Shown: positions 46,527 to 56,440 of the stretch, one piece after another
Layout: each line of letters opens with the position of its first letter
Position numbering within the stretch: the first letter of the stretch is position 1
NCBI RefSeq assembly: GCF_003952365.1
Contig: NZ_CP034443.1
Location: forward strand, 2,349,001 to 2,413,000
Length of the DNA stretch: 64,000 bases
Source of the DNA: Mesorhizobium sp. M9A.F.Ca.ET.002.03.1.2
GTDB taxonomy: Bacteria > Pseudomonadota > Alphaproteobacteria > Rhizobiales > Rhizobiaceae
Direction of reading: 5' to 3'
Position numbers and translations under genes: made by a program
The notes under the pieces: model-generated
Databases searched by the model: none
Told to the model about the DNA's origin: nothing
What the model saw: only the letters and a program-made list of their open reading frames with translations

Positions 46527-48428
46527 ATGTCGGGGCAATATACGGCTCCGCCTGTTCGCCGGTTGCGGGTCTATGCCTTCGACCCGCAGGCTTCTACGTC
46601 GGCTGCGACTGCAGGCGTTAATGTTGCAACAATTAAAATACCTTGGGAGCAGAGCTGGGAGGAAGAAATTCAGCCCGGCCCCATCAATGACTACCTTGAA
46701 GTTATTGATATCGATCCGGTCAGCGGCCAATTTTATGAGCCGGTGGACCTCAATCACCCCTACCTCCTGGCTCAGGACGGCTTGGCCCCCTCGGAAGGCG
46801 ATCCCCGCTTTCACCAGCAGATGGTGTTCGCCGTTGCAATGAAGACTATTCGAACTTTCGAACGGGCGCTTGGCAGGAGAGTCTTCTGGGCTCCGCGTCG
46901 CGTTCCCAACGGGCGAAAATACGAGCCGGTCTATAAATTGCGTATCTATCCCCATGCCCTTCGCGAGCCCAATGCTTATTACAGCCGGGAAAAGAAGGCC
47001 CTCCTGTTCGGCTATTTTCAGACGTCCGCGCACAGCGCCGGCGCCAAATGGGTGTTTACCGCGCTTTCGCATGACATCATCGTTCACGAGGTCACGCATG
47101 CTATCCTGGATGGACTTCACCGGCGGTTTGCTGAACCGACCAGCGTAGACAGCTTGGCGTTCCACGAAGCCTTTGCCGATATCGTCGCTCTGTTCTCACA
47201 TTTTTCGCTTGAGGAAGCAGTCAGCGCCCAGATTGCGAAAGACGGCGGTAGCCTCGACAACCGCTCCCTCCTCAGCGGCCTCGCCCGGCAGTTCGGCGAG
47301 GCTACCGGCCGGGACGGAGCCCTTCGCGAGGCGATTGACGATCACAGTGGCGCTGCGCCCGTGATCTTGCGCGACGACATGACGGAGCCTCACGAACGCG
47401 GCGCGGTCCTGGTGGCGGCCGTTTTCGATGCTTTTCTGTCGATCTATGAGAACCGCACCGCTGATCTGCTCAGAATCGCCGGCATCAGACCCGGCATTGG
47501 TCCCGACCAGAACCTCCATCCAGACCTGGTCAAACGATTAACCCGGGAGGCGAGCAAGGCGGCGGAACACGTGATGCGAATGTGCATCCGCGCCCTCGAC
47601 TACCTGCCGCCAGTAGACGTCCGCTTTGGCGATTTTCTCCGGGCAATCATAACGGCGGACTATGACCTGGTGCCCGATGACGTGCTTAATTATCGGCTCG
47701 CCATCATAGAAGGGTTTCGGCGGCGCGGTATCATCCCGGAGGGCTGTCTCTCTTTGGCTGTCGACAGTTTGTTGTGGGAGGCGCCGGTCCATCATCTGGC
47801 GGCCGATTATGACGATTTGGACCTGGATTTGGAGCCAAAATTCGATCGGACGACGGCAATCAAGGCCGCTGAGGAGAACGCGGAGAGCGTGCATTGGTGG
47901 ATCCTGGGATCGGAGAGCTTTCGGACCACCGAGGATAAGCCATGGCAAGAGGTGTGCGGAGTAGTCTTCCGACGAGGTTTGATCTCGTATGACGACCGCG
48001 AGACGATACTGAGCCGGCCAGGGGACCCGAAGGGATTTGCTCCGCCCGTGGAAATTCATTCTGTAAGAACCTCCCGGCGAACAGGACCCGACGGCCAGGA
48101 TCTCCGCCAACTTATCATTGAAATTGTACAGCAGCGGCGCGGCTTCTACGATCAGAACGAACAGGAGCTTCAAGACAAGCACGGCGATAACCCGTCGGGC
48201 GAGGACTTTGTGTTCCGCGGTGGTGCCACACTCATCTTCGACCTTCGGGAGGGTCACCTGCGTTACGCAGTCCGAAAGCGAATTAGTGACGATGCCCGGC
48301 TGGAGCAACAACGCGATTTCCTTGCGGGTTACCGCTTCGGCTCGACTGCGTTCGGTTATGGACTGCAAGGGGGATCGACCGGCACTGCGTTGGACGAACC
48401 GTTCGCTCTGGTGCACCGGGGAGGTTAG
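46527..48428 (+). CDS. Zincin metallopeptidase-like protein
   Basis: This 633-residue protein has a gluzincin-type active site: HDIIVHEVTHAILDGLH near residue 187 (HExxH) and SLAFHEAFADIVALFSHF near 212, whose Glu is the likely third zinc ligand. No signal peptide is visible, so it is probably cytoplasmic. GGGGGA precedes the ATG. It is two bases before the MBL gene and 1.6 kb before patatin, with the same direction, suggesting a three-gene unit. Family unnamed by me; targets are unknown. Confidence 0.65.
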   Translation: MSGQYTAPPVRRLRVYAFDPQASTSAATAGVNVATIKIPWEQSWEEEIQPGPINDYLEVIDIDPVSGQFYEPVDLNHPYLLAQDGLAPSEGDPRFHQQMVFAVAMKTIRTFERALGRRVFWAPRRVPNGRKYEPVYKLRIYPHALREPNAYYSREKKALLFGYFQTSAHSAGAKWVFTALSHDIIVHEVTHAILDGLHRRFAEPTSVDSLAFHEAFADIVALFSHFSLEEAVSAQIAKDGGSLDNRSLLSGLARQFGEATGRDGALREAIDDHSGAAPVILRDDMTEPHERGAVLVAAVFDAFLSIYENRTADLLRIAGIRPGIGPDQNLHPDLVKRLTREASKAAEHVMRMCIRALDYLPPVDVRFGDFLRAIITADYDLVPDDVLNYRLAIIEGFRRRGIIPEGCLSLAVDSLLWEAPVHHLAADYDDLDLDLEPKFDRTTAIKAAEENAESVHWWILGSESFRTTEDKPWQEVCGVVFRRGLISYDDRETILSRPGDPKGFAPPVEIHSVRTSRRTGPDGQDLRQLIIEIVQQRRGFYDQNEQELQDKHGDNPSGEDFVFRGGATLIFDLREGHLRYAVRKRISDDARLEQQRDFLAGYRFGSTAFGYGLQGGSTGTALDEPFALVHRGG

Positions 48429-48430
48429 GT

Positions 48431-49972
48431 GTGGGGATATTGAAGCTCTTGAGGATCAGGATGTATCGCGGCATCTTGAGCGATTGCTTCCTCATTCGCA
48501 CCACGTTGGACGACGGCGGCGCGGAGTTGGAGCGATCCATACTTATAGATTGTGGGGTCCTCCAGAACGTTGCCGCTGGAGCCGATCTGATCGCCAAACT
48601 TGACCCGAAGGTCGTGAACCGGATCGGTAAAAAGCGCCTGTCCGAAGTTGAGGCAGGCCCGGCCCGCATTTCAGCGATCGCGAAAGACGTCCTGAAGACC
48701 GTCGGCAACCGGATCGACCTGCTGGTCATAACCCACGAGCACTACGACCATCTGTCCGGGTTTGCGTTCGAAAAAGGCGCATTCCTTGACGGTGCGGTTT
48801 CCATCGGCCGGCTTTGGATGGCTTGGACCGAAAACCTGAAAGATCCGCAGGCTCAGGTCCTAAGGGCACGATTTTCGAAGGGAAAGCAGGCTTTGGCGGC
48901 GGCGGCCACGCTGGCGCAAGGCGATGCGCATCCCGGCTTGCGAACGGCAGCGGCGCTTGCCGCTTTCGCCGGGCCAGTCGCCATAAACGGGCTAGGTGCA
49001 TCGGGCGTCTTCGGGACGGCCGAAATCATGCAAATGCTGAAGGATAAAGCTGGTGCCGATTCAACATCTTATCTTGAGCCTGGACAGGTCATTGACCTCG
49101 ACGAGTTCAATATCAAGGCCTTTGTTCTTGGCCCGCCTCGAGATGAAGTTTTGCTGCGAAAAGACACCCCATCCAAGGGACAGGCGAAGGAGGTATATCT
49201 GACGCGTCTGGACGCCGCCGCGGCGGCGGAAAGCACAGTAAATGCCCAGCTCTCGCTTCTTGCCAATCGAACCGACACAGTCCTGCCTTTCTCGGCCGTT
49301 TACCAAAGACCCCTGAAAGAGAAAACCCGTCGCAAGAAGGCGACCAAGTCGGGGGTCCGCAAACTGTATGACGCTCCGGCCGAAAAGTGGCGTAGGATTG
49401 ACAGCGACTGGACAGGCTCCATCGAAGCTTTGGCCCTGAAGATGGATTCGGATACAAACAACACCAGCCTGGCACTGGCGTTTGAACTCCCCGATGGCCA
49501 GGTATTGCTGTTTCCCGGAGACGCCCAGGTGGGGAATTGGCTGTCTTGGAATGACCAGACCTATCCTCCCGCCGCGAAGACTATGTCCTCGGGCAAACCT
49601 GTCACCGCAGAGGACCTGTTGCGCCGGACAACCTTTTACAAGGTCGGACACCATGGGAGTCATAATGCCACGGTCAAAGCGCTCGGTCTGGAGCGCATGG
49701 TCGACCCACGACTAGTAGCCGCGATACCGGTCGTAGAGGCGGTCGCGGCCATTCAAGGTAAGGGTCGAGCGGAACCTGGAAGCGGGTGGAGGATGCCGTT
49801 CGAGGAGCTTTACAAGGCGTTGCAGGAAAAGACCAAGGGACGCATCGTTCAGGGCGACGGTAATCCAACCGTCGAAAAACGAGCTTTCCGAAACAACCCG
49901 ACGTCAGCAAAGCGGCCGGTCAAGATCGAACACAGCGATCTTTTTGTTGAGATGACGTTCGACCTTTCATGA
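48431..49972 (+). CDS. Metallo-beta-lactamase-fold hydrolase (second copy in the island)
   Basis: This 513-residue protein has the metal motif LLVITHEHYDHLSGFAFEKG near residue 100 (HxHxDH) and a later KVGHHGSHNATVKALG block that supplies a second His set, typical of ComEC/Rec2- or RNase-like MBL folds. It starts at GTG 48431. It is not closely similar by eye to the 37-38 kb MBL protein. It lies between the zincin and patatin genes; role is unknown, perhaps a nuclease or protective enzyme. Confidence 0.7.
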   Translation: MGILKLLRIRMYRGILSDCFLIRTTLDDGGAELERSILIDCGVLQNVAAGADLIAKLDPKVVNRIGKKRLSEVEAGPARISAIAKDVLKTVGNRIDLLVITHEHYDHLSGFAFEKGAFLDGAVSIGRLWMAWTENLKDPQAQVLRARFSKGKQALAAAATLAQGDAHPGLRTAAALAAFAGPVAINGLGASGVFGTAEIMQMLKDKAGADSTSYLEPGQVIDLDEFNIKAFVLGPPRDEVLLRKDTPSKGQAKEVYLTRLDAAAAAESTVNAQLSLLANRTDTVLPFSAVYQRPLKEKTRRKKATKSGVRKLYDAPAEKWRRIDSDWTGSIEALALKMDSDTNNTSLALAFELPDGQVLLFPGDAQVGNWLSWNDQTYPPAAKTMSSGKPVTAEDLLRRTTFYKVGHHGSHNATVKALGLERMVDPRLVAAIPVVEAVAAIQGKGRAEPGSGWRMPFEELYKALQEKTKGRIVQGDGNPTVEKRAFRNNPTSAKRPVKIEHSDLFVEMTFDLS

Positions 49973-50018
49973 TGCCAGCTGCTCGGGTCGGCGGGGAATT
50001 CTCAATGGGGGGTATACG

Positions 50019-51048
50019 ATGGTCGTTCTAATCAACGGCGAAACCAAGAAACTTGGAATTGCGCTCTCGGGGGGCGGGTTTCGTGCTGCCGCGTTCCATG
50101 TAGGGACGTTTACGGCTCTCCAGGAACTCGACTTACTCGACAAGCTTGATCTCATCAGCTGCGTGAGCGGCGGGAGCGTGGCAGGCGCCTACTTGGCGCT
50201 GAATTGGGGCAAACAGGATGTGCTGAAGGGCCTTTCGGACTATCTGCTGACAAAGTCGATCGCCGTCTCTTCGATCATCGGAGGTATCCTGGACCCCTTC
50301 GAAACACGCCTGGAGAAGCTTGGCGCAAGCTACGATCGGGATCTGTTCGCGGGTGCACGGCTATCCGCTCTCAGAGATGGTCCAAGAATCTATCTCAACG
50401 CCACCAACCTGGCCACCGGCAACATGTTTTTCTTTGTTGCAGGCAAGGCATTGGCGCCCGGAGAAGACGCTGGAGAAACGATGGGGGAGCACGAGAGCGG
50501 CACCGCGAATGCGAGTAACTATCCAATCAGCTTGGCCGTGGCAGCATCCTCGGCTTTCCCGCCCGTGTTTCCCCCGCTACGGCTCAATGCCGACATCTAT
50601 CCCAATTCCCTGAGCGAATACGCGACGCTGAGCGATGGAGGCATTTACGATAATCTGGGCGTGAACCCGTTGATGCGAGCGCGGCGCAATCCCGTCGATG
50701 TGTGTTTTGTAAGTGATGGCGGCAAGCCGTTCGCCGTGTCCCCTCATCCGACGGAGTCCGGGACAATCGTGCTCAAGGAGGCGATCAACATCATGATGGA
50801 GCAGGTAAGAGGTCTTCAATTTGCTCGTCTGCAATTTGTCGTACGACGCGAAAAAGGGCCCGAAACCCATCTGGTTTTCAATCGACAGCCGGGTAGGCGA
50901 GGAACGGCCTGGCGACGCCGCTTTCGCCTCGCTGGTGGCAACAGATTTAAAGAGATTGGAGGCCGAAGAGCATGAGGTTTTGGTGCGACATGGTCGGGCC
51001 CTCACGATGGCACGCGTCAAATCCTATGCACCGGAACTCCTTAAGTAG
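50019..51048 (+). pseudogene. Patatin-like phospholipase with a C-terminal frameshift
   Basis: This protein has the patatin anion hole ALSGGGFRAAAFHVGT, nucleophile Ser in SCVSGGSVAGAYLALNW (GxSxG type) and catalytic Asp in LSDGGIYDNLGVNPLM, all in one frame. Near 50838 the frame shifts: the natural tail continues as SYDAKKGPKPIWFSIDSRVG to LLK at 51048. The catalytic core precedes the shift and is intact, so activity could persist. Patatins in defence operons degrade membrane lipids; here it follows the zincin-MBL pair. Confidence 0.65.
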
Positions 51049-51301
51049 CAAAGTGTCAAACGCGCCGCCTTGCCGCTTACCCGACACGGACTGCAAGGAC
51101 GTTATCGTTGGATATATCGCCTCATATTCTATCCAGGACAAGCAGTCCTCAACGCCAAGTGCCTGCCGCGGCGAGATTTGTACCCTCAGTCTCTACATCA
51201 GGGACAGCAAGCTCGACTGGGACATCCAGAAGCAAATTTCAGGCACTGGCAAGGCCATCTTCGTGAAGACCTTTGGTGAGCCCGACCCCGAGACCAAGTG
51301 A
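51026..51301 (+). CDS. Hypothetical protein after patatin
   Basis: A 91-residue frame beginning MHRNSLSSKVSNAPPCRLPD overlaps the patatin tail and ends in an ATGA-type overlap (TGATG) with the next frame. No family is recognised. It is compositionally plausible as a small protein, with the ...LYIRDSKLDWDIQKQISG... stretch. Confidence 0.3.
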   Translation: MHRNSLSSKVSNAPPCRLPDTDCKDVIVGYIASYSIQDKQSSTPSACRGEICTLSLYIRDSKLDWDIQKQISGTGKAIFVKTFGEPDPETK

Positions 51302-51634
51302 TGCGCCATAGTGCCTCCAAATGGCCGCTGCTCTGGGCTGTCGGCGCCGCCATTCTCATATCTGCTCCGGCAAGGGCCCAGGAAGAACCAACGCAACCGA
51401 ACCCGACACTGAGGTTCAAGCTCGACCGGCGCGACGGGTGCTTCCGCTACATAGGCGATGCCTGTCGAATTCATCGGCCGCTTCAAGACCGGGAGCTACG
51501 TCGGCGTGTCCATGATCACCATCGGCCGGCCCACGACCAGCAGCCGCGACTACTCGATCTTGTTCGCGCCTCGTGCCGCTTGGGGCAGTTCAGCCTTTGT
51601 CACCATCTGTGGCCGCGTTACCCCACCTTCTTAG
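51301..51634 (+). pseudogene. Small exported protein, frameshifted
   Basis: A signal peptide is visible (MRHSASKWPLLWAVGAAILI then SAPARAQEEP). The mature part reads LRFKLDRRDGCFRYIGD, then a shift near 51460 leads into MPVEFIGRFKTGSYVGVSMI and ends ICGRVTPPS at a TAG at 51634. One base explains it. Function is unknown; it is probably periplasmic. Confidence 0.4.
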
Positions 51635-51724
51635 CAACCGGACAGAATCTCCGGAGGGCGCTGACTTAGGACCGCTGGACAGCCGCCATATGTCGTGGTC
51701 TGTCTTCCTTTTCAAGGAAGCGAA

Positions 51725-52912
51725 ATGGAATCATTATCGGCAGCGGGACCGGGTAAGAAGCGGCTGGCGGTTTTCCTTGATGGAACCTGGAATTCCGTGT
51801 CGGACAACACCAATGTCTGGCGCTTGCGCGCCCTGTGTTCAACGAAAGACACCGGAAACCCAGCCCAGCTCGCCTACTATGATATCGGGGTGAACGGAGT
51901 CATTGGCGGAGCCTTTGGGAAGGGGCTGCTCAGGAATATCCTTGATGCCTATGAGTGGCTGGTCGAAAACTACAACGATGGTGACGACATCTTCGTGTTC
52001 GGCTTCAGCCGTGGCGCCTTCACTGCGCGTTCTCTGACAGGCTTTATCACCAAGTGTGGCCTGTTGAGGCCGGGTGCCCCGTTAAGCGTCAACCAGTTGT
52101 TCGCCCGGTACCGCCGACGCGACGCGCTGACCGTGTGGAAGCTTCATGACGACTTGGTCGCAGGCCCGCTGAAGGCCTCTGCCCTGGAAGAACGCTGGAT
52201 GCTGAAATACTCCCGCCGCGTGCCGATCAAGCTGGTGGCCGTCTGGGACACTGTCGGCGCGCTCGGCATTCCCGCGTTCAGCTGGGAAGGCATCAGTCGG
52301 ACCAGTTTCCGATTTCTGGACACGGGCTTGAGGGTGCCAATCGAGAATGCGTTTCACGCCCTTGCCCTCGATGAGCATCGCAACAGCTTCATGCCGACGT
52401 TATGGACGAAGAGAATCCCTACCGATCCCCAGGCGGTGATCGCACCGCCGCGTCCCTACAGCAGTGTCGAGCAGCGTTGGTTTGCTGGCGCCCACGGTAA
52501 TGTGGGCGGCGGATACCCGAATGATCTGCTTGCACAGGCTCCTCTCAGCTGGATCATCGAAAAGGCCCGGTCCCACGGTCTCGCGTTCAGGAGCGACATC
52601 GAGGTGGACGACGGGGCCCTCGACGCTCCGATTTCAGACTCTTACCGGGAGTTCATGCGCGGCTCCTACGCCATCCTCAGCAAGAGGCATCTTCGGCCCA
52701 TTGCATCCCCTCCCGGCCGGGACCCGGATGCGACGTACATCAATGTCAATGAGACGATTGATGGCTCGGTCTTCGAGCGGTATCGCCACTCGTCAAGCTA
52801 CCGGCCCGCCAATTTGGTTGAGTGGTCGACTCGCAAGGGCGTCGATCTTGACGCGGTGATGGGTTGGGTCGATGCCGAACAGCCTGGAAAGGCGGTTGGC
52901 GAGATCCACTGA
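51725..52912 (+). CDS. DUF2235 alpha/beta-hydrolase (Tle1-like lipase)
   Basis: This 395-residue protein shows the DUF2235 blocks: LAVFLDGTWNSV at the N-terminus, the nucleophile elbow VFGFSRGAFTARSL near residue 92, VWDTVGALGIP, and a late WFAGAHGNVGGGYPND with the catalytic His. The family includes phospholipases used as toxins. AAGGAAG precedes the ATG at 51725. No signal peptide is visible. No type VI secretion gene (e.g. VgrG, Hcp) is near, so it may act inside the cell as part of the island. Confidence 0.75.
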   Translation: MESLSAAGPGKKRLAVFLDGTWNSVSDNTNVWRLRALCSTKDTGNPAQLAYYDIGVNGVIGGAFGKGLLRNILDAYEWLVENYNDGDDIFVFGFSRGAFTARSLTGFITKCGLLRPGAPLSVNQLFARYRRRDALTVWKLHDDLVAGPLKASALEERWMLKYSRRVPIKLVAVWDTVGALGIPAFSWEGISRTSFRFLDTGLRVPIENAFHALALDEHRNSFMPTLWTKRIPTDPQAVIAPPRPYSSVEQRWFAGAHGNVGGGYPNDLLAQAPLSWIIEKARSHGLAFRSDIEVDDGALDAPISDSYREFMRGSYAILSKRHLRPIASPPGRDPDATYINVNETIDGSVFERYRHSSSYRPANLVEWSTRKGVDLDAVMGWVDAEQPGKAVGEIH

Positions 52913-53189
52913 CCGCTGAGTGGCGTGCAGTGCCGCCGTCTGCTTCCAGGATCTGGCCGTTCCGGCTGACATGCAGAGCGCGAAAGATGCGCCGTGGGCG
53001 GAAATGGAGTAAACGTCGTCCACCTAGATAGTAGATGCTTTGCGCTCTGCCTCAGACGGGAGGGGAGCGCGAGGGGCGGGCCAGGGGCACGCTCGCCTGG
53101 CCTTGGCGGGTTCGATACCGGCTCGAAAGACATTCCGGACGCATTCAAGGTCGGGGCATCGCTGCCCTGACCTTGAATGCGAACCGTGC

Positions 53190-53340
53190 TTAGTCGGCGG
53201 CGATTGCCATACTTTCGCTTTCTACTTTGACCGTCGCCCGCAACGCTGCGGGAAGCCAGCCCTTGCCGTCCAGTTCCTTCTCGGCCTGCAAGAAGCTTCG
53301 GGTTTCGGGGCGCGTTCCACCGTCGGCCCACGACTTGCAA
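53190..53340 (-). pseudogene. Possible C-terminal remnant of an unknown gene
   Basis: The minus-strand frame reads DGGTRPETRSFLQAEKELDG then KGWLPAALRATVKVESESMA and stops at 53190. It has coding-like composition but no start and no recognised family. It abuts the kinase-HhH remnant of the opposite strand at about 53340, which looks like a recombination joint. Confidence 0.25.
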
Positions 53341-54444
53341 AAATGTTTGAGGATGCCTTCTCGCAAAAAGGAACGTCGGCTGGCAGGCCCGTGGCCCGGG
53401 ACTGGGCGGCTGCCTTGGCCGAACTTGAAGCGAACCTCAAGCAGTGCTCCGCCAATTCCAGCCACTGGTCACTTGGCTCATCGCCGTGCCCTTGGTGCAA
53501 AATGGAAGGCGCCACTGGCGTCCCGCTGTTCTCAACCGTTGTTCCCGCCAGCGGGGCGACGCTTTTCGATATCGCCGGATTCCAGCGCAGGTGGACGCCA
53601 TCCCGCATCCCGGGCCGGTGCCGACCGTCCCCGAGAAGAATGTGACACCAGATCCCAACGCCTTGAAGCTCAAGGGGCACGCGCGCCGCACCAACTTCCG
53701 GGCAGGAGTAGCGGCCGCAGTAGTCGGCGTCGCTGGCTTGATGATGGCGCAGATCTGGGTGCTGGGCATTGCCTTGGGGGTTTTTCTGGGGTTGAGAGGT
53801 TTCTTGAACAGGGACAGTGAGGCTGCGGAATACCGGCGCATCGCCGGCGAGGCCGCCACCCAGTGGAAAAACGCGCAAACCACGTGGATGCAGAGAGCCG
53901 GGCCGGATGCCTTCGACAGGCAAAAAACGGTGCTCGCCGGGCTCAGGCGCGAATGGGACATCTTACCTTCCAAACGGTAGCCAGGATCTCGGAGCTCGAG
54001 CGCAACCGCCGTCAGGCGCAACTGCACCGGTTCCTGGACAACTTTGAAATCTCATCGGCAAAGATCGAGAGCATCGGACCGGGAAAGAAACAGGTCCTGG
54101 AGTCGTATGGCGTCGAAACAGCGCTCGATGTCGAGAGGAACAAGCTCTACAGCGTGTCCGGATTCGAACCCAAAACGGCGCAGAAGTTGTTAAATTGGCG
54201 AAGGTCCGTCGAAGCCCGCTTTGTCTTCGATCCCTCACGCGCGATCGATCCACGCGATATCGCGCAGATTGACCAGGATATTCTCGGCGACCGCAAGCGG
54301 CTGCAGGGCGCCTTGGTTCTCGGTCTTGAGCAACTCAAGCAGACAAGAGCCCAGATTCTTGCCGCCCGTGAACACAGTCGCCCGGAAATGGAGCGGTTGG
54401 CATTGGATCAGTCGTCGGCAAACGTTGCCGCGATTTCAGGTTGA
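53340..54444 (+). pseudogene. C-terminal part of a YegI-like kinase/HhH protein
   Basis: Three frames carry parts of a protein resembling the tail of YegI-type kinase/helix-hairpin-helix proteins. 53340-53600 has FEDAFSQKGTSAGRPVARDW and NSSHWSLGSSPCPWCKME. 53640-53980 has LKLKGHARRTNFRAGVAAAV and a membrane segment. 53950-54444 has ESIGPGKKQVLESYGVETAL, the HhH motif, and a coiled-coil end. The kinase domain is absent, so is any TerY-like or PP2C partner. Two frameshifts confirm it is a relic. Confidence 0.5.
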
Positions 54445-55009
54445 GACGGCTAACGCTGGATCGCCAATCAGGCTCGGTGGGTTTTGGCATACCTTCATCA
54501 CCCCGGGTTGCGCGTCAGTGTGAAATACCCATTTCACCTTGTTGGAGGCCTCGACGATTTTGGCCGGTCGGAGCGCTGACTCGAAGGAGAGGTGAACGGC
54601 GGCTTTGCGCCTCATTCCAGCCGCTCGAATTGCCCAAGCCATTTCCTGAAAGCTGCCGATCCAGGGGATCCGTCTGGACGTCGATGGCAAGGGTGGTGGA
54701 CGTACGGCTTCGCCACCAAGCAGGCCGCAACGGATTTCAGGATGTTACGGGTTAGGCGGTGACCCTTGGGCCACTCATGCAGCCATGTCTCATGCTGTCT
54801 CGAATCACGTTGTTGACGGTGCAAGCATCGCCGTCAAATCGCTCAGTCCGAGCGTGGCGGGCGCGCAACACTCAATCAGGTATAGCAGTCGCTAGGGCTA
54901 TATGCATTTAGTGACACGGCCACCCGATCTTTGCGGTCGCAAGTCTTTACCAAGTGTCGTTTCTCGGCAAGGCTGATCATTGAGGCACTCACGCCGCGAG
55001 GATTGAAGA
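54445..55009. other. Region without a supported gene
   Basis: About 565 bp. A minus-strand frame ending at 54436 (IPWIGSFQEMAWAIRAAGMR...) has coding-like character but no recognised family or supported start. No RNA gene or repeat is seen. Confidence 0.3.
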
Positions 55010-55408
55010 ATGCTTAACCAGGCAGAAACACTCTACCCATCTCTGACCCCTCTTGCGGTCCAGGTCCGCTGGAAGGTTCCAACCGAATTTCCGGCGTGCC
55101 CGGACGAATTCACCGACGACGCCCTTCTTCTTTATGAATCGCGCCTCTCTTTCGGAAGTATCTTCGCGCGCAACCAGCTCTCCACGAGCCTCGTCGTCGA
55201 CCGGAATCTCAAGGACGATGACCTGATCGTACTCACTCATTTTGCCGGCGACGCCATAAAGAATTGGGCAGTGGCCCACATTTCAATCCATGATGGCCTT
55301 TTCCATCACCGAAGCGAATTCACCTTCTTCAGTCTCAAGGGCGCTCTGAAGCACTTCTGCGAACTAGCTGGAGAGGACCTTGGCGACTCGATCGATGACT
55401 ATTGCTGA
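55010..55408 (+). CDS. Hypothetical protein
   Basis: This 132-residue soluble alpha/beta-looking protein begins MLNQAETLYPSLTPLAVQVR. GAGGAT lies upstream of the ATG. An aromatic-rich HISIHDGLFHHRSEFTFFSL stretch is notable. I do not recognise the family. The next 298 bp to the Ulp1 relic hold only a doubtful 50-codon frame at 55473-55625. Confidence 0.4.
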   Translation: MLNQAETLYPSLTPLAVQVRWKVPTEFPACPDEFTDDALLLYESRLSFGSIFARNQLSTSLVVDRNLKDDDLIVLTHFAGDAIKNWAVAHISIHDGLFHHRSEFTFFSLKGALKHFCELAGEDLGDSIDDYC

Positions 55409-55706
55409 TGACGTATCAGCTGATGTCGATGCAGAAATGTTGCTGCATATTGACGATTCCGGTTGAGCGTGGGTGTCGAGTGTGAGCGATGACCTTGTGA
55501 CGTCGGTCAGGTTCGAAGTCATGGTGCCAAGCAGTATCAATAAGGATGATGCCGGAGGGGCCAAGATGGAACATGAGAACCTGCTAGTCGTCGGTGCCGA
55601 CTTCTCGAAAATGCGCACGCGCTGAATACGACGTGGTGATCTGCAGACCGGAGGTGCGTTTGAGTTCCATATAGACCTAAACTCGCTATAAGATACGCAT
55701 CATGCG

Positions 55707-56377
55707 TTGGAGTTGCACCTCCGGGCTGTGCGCAACGTCGTGGCGGATGACTCCTTTCTACCCAGTGGTCCGCAAAGCCGCCTGTCAGCTTGCGGGCCCA
55801 ACGCGGTCATTTCGGAACATGCAAGCAGACTAAATAGCGATTGGAACTCAATAACCACGCGGCCACAGCGTTCATGGTTTGTACTTCTAAAGTCGCATAA
55901 TTGGCAGACTGGAACATGGAACTTGGGTCGCGAGGTGGATCAAATGCGTTACGCAGGGTCGCAGAACGCGCAAGAGACATTGCAGGTCATCTATAATCGA
56001 GCTGTCGGCCCAGCCGACTTCCTATTCGTGCCAGTGAGCAATGGCAATCGTACCAGCGACAGCACCCATTGCTCGCTGCTGCTCGTTGATGGCCGCAACC
56101 CGGAGCGGGTCGCCTATCACCACGACTCCTCCCGGACAGGGCCACAACGACGAGCCTGCAAACCAGCTCGCAAGGGTGCTGAACGGCACCTTCGAGGCAG
56201 CCCCCATGACCCGACAGCCGAATGCTTATGACTGCGGCGTGTTTGTGTTGGCACGTGGGCGCCGATTGGACAATTGATGGCCGGGCAGCGGCGCCGGGTC
56301 GCTGCGACGACCTCGTCGCCGACCGGCAGGCGCTGCAAGACCGGCTGAGGCGGCGCTTCCACACGGGATTTGTCTAA
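55707..56377 (+). pseudogene. Ulp1-type cysteine protease effector relic
   Basis: The C48/Ulp1 catalytic residues are all present but in different frames: His in SDSTHCSLLLVDGRN, Asp in VAYHHDSSRTG, then after a one-base shift near 56140 the Gln in MTRQPNAYDCGVFVL together with Cys. A possible tail VADRQALQDRLRRRF in a third frame runs to 56377. Rhizobial type III effectors of the NopD/mlr6316 class have this order and a similar end. The N-terminus is truncated and no tts box was seen upstream. Confidence 0.6.
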
Positions 56378-56440
56378 AATTCCAAGGGGGATTTGTGGAG
56401 GTATGACGCCGACAGGCCGCCTACCGCCAGACTACCCCGC

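Noticed and set aside
55473..55625. 50-codon frame between the hypothetical gene and the Ulp1 relic
   Set aside because: No ribosome-binding site, GTG start and no recognisable family; composition alone is not enough.
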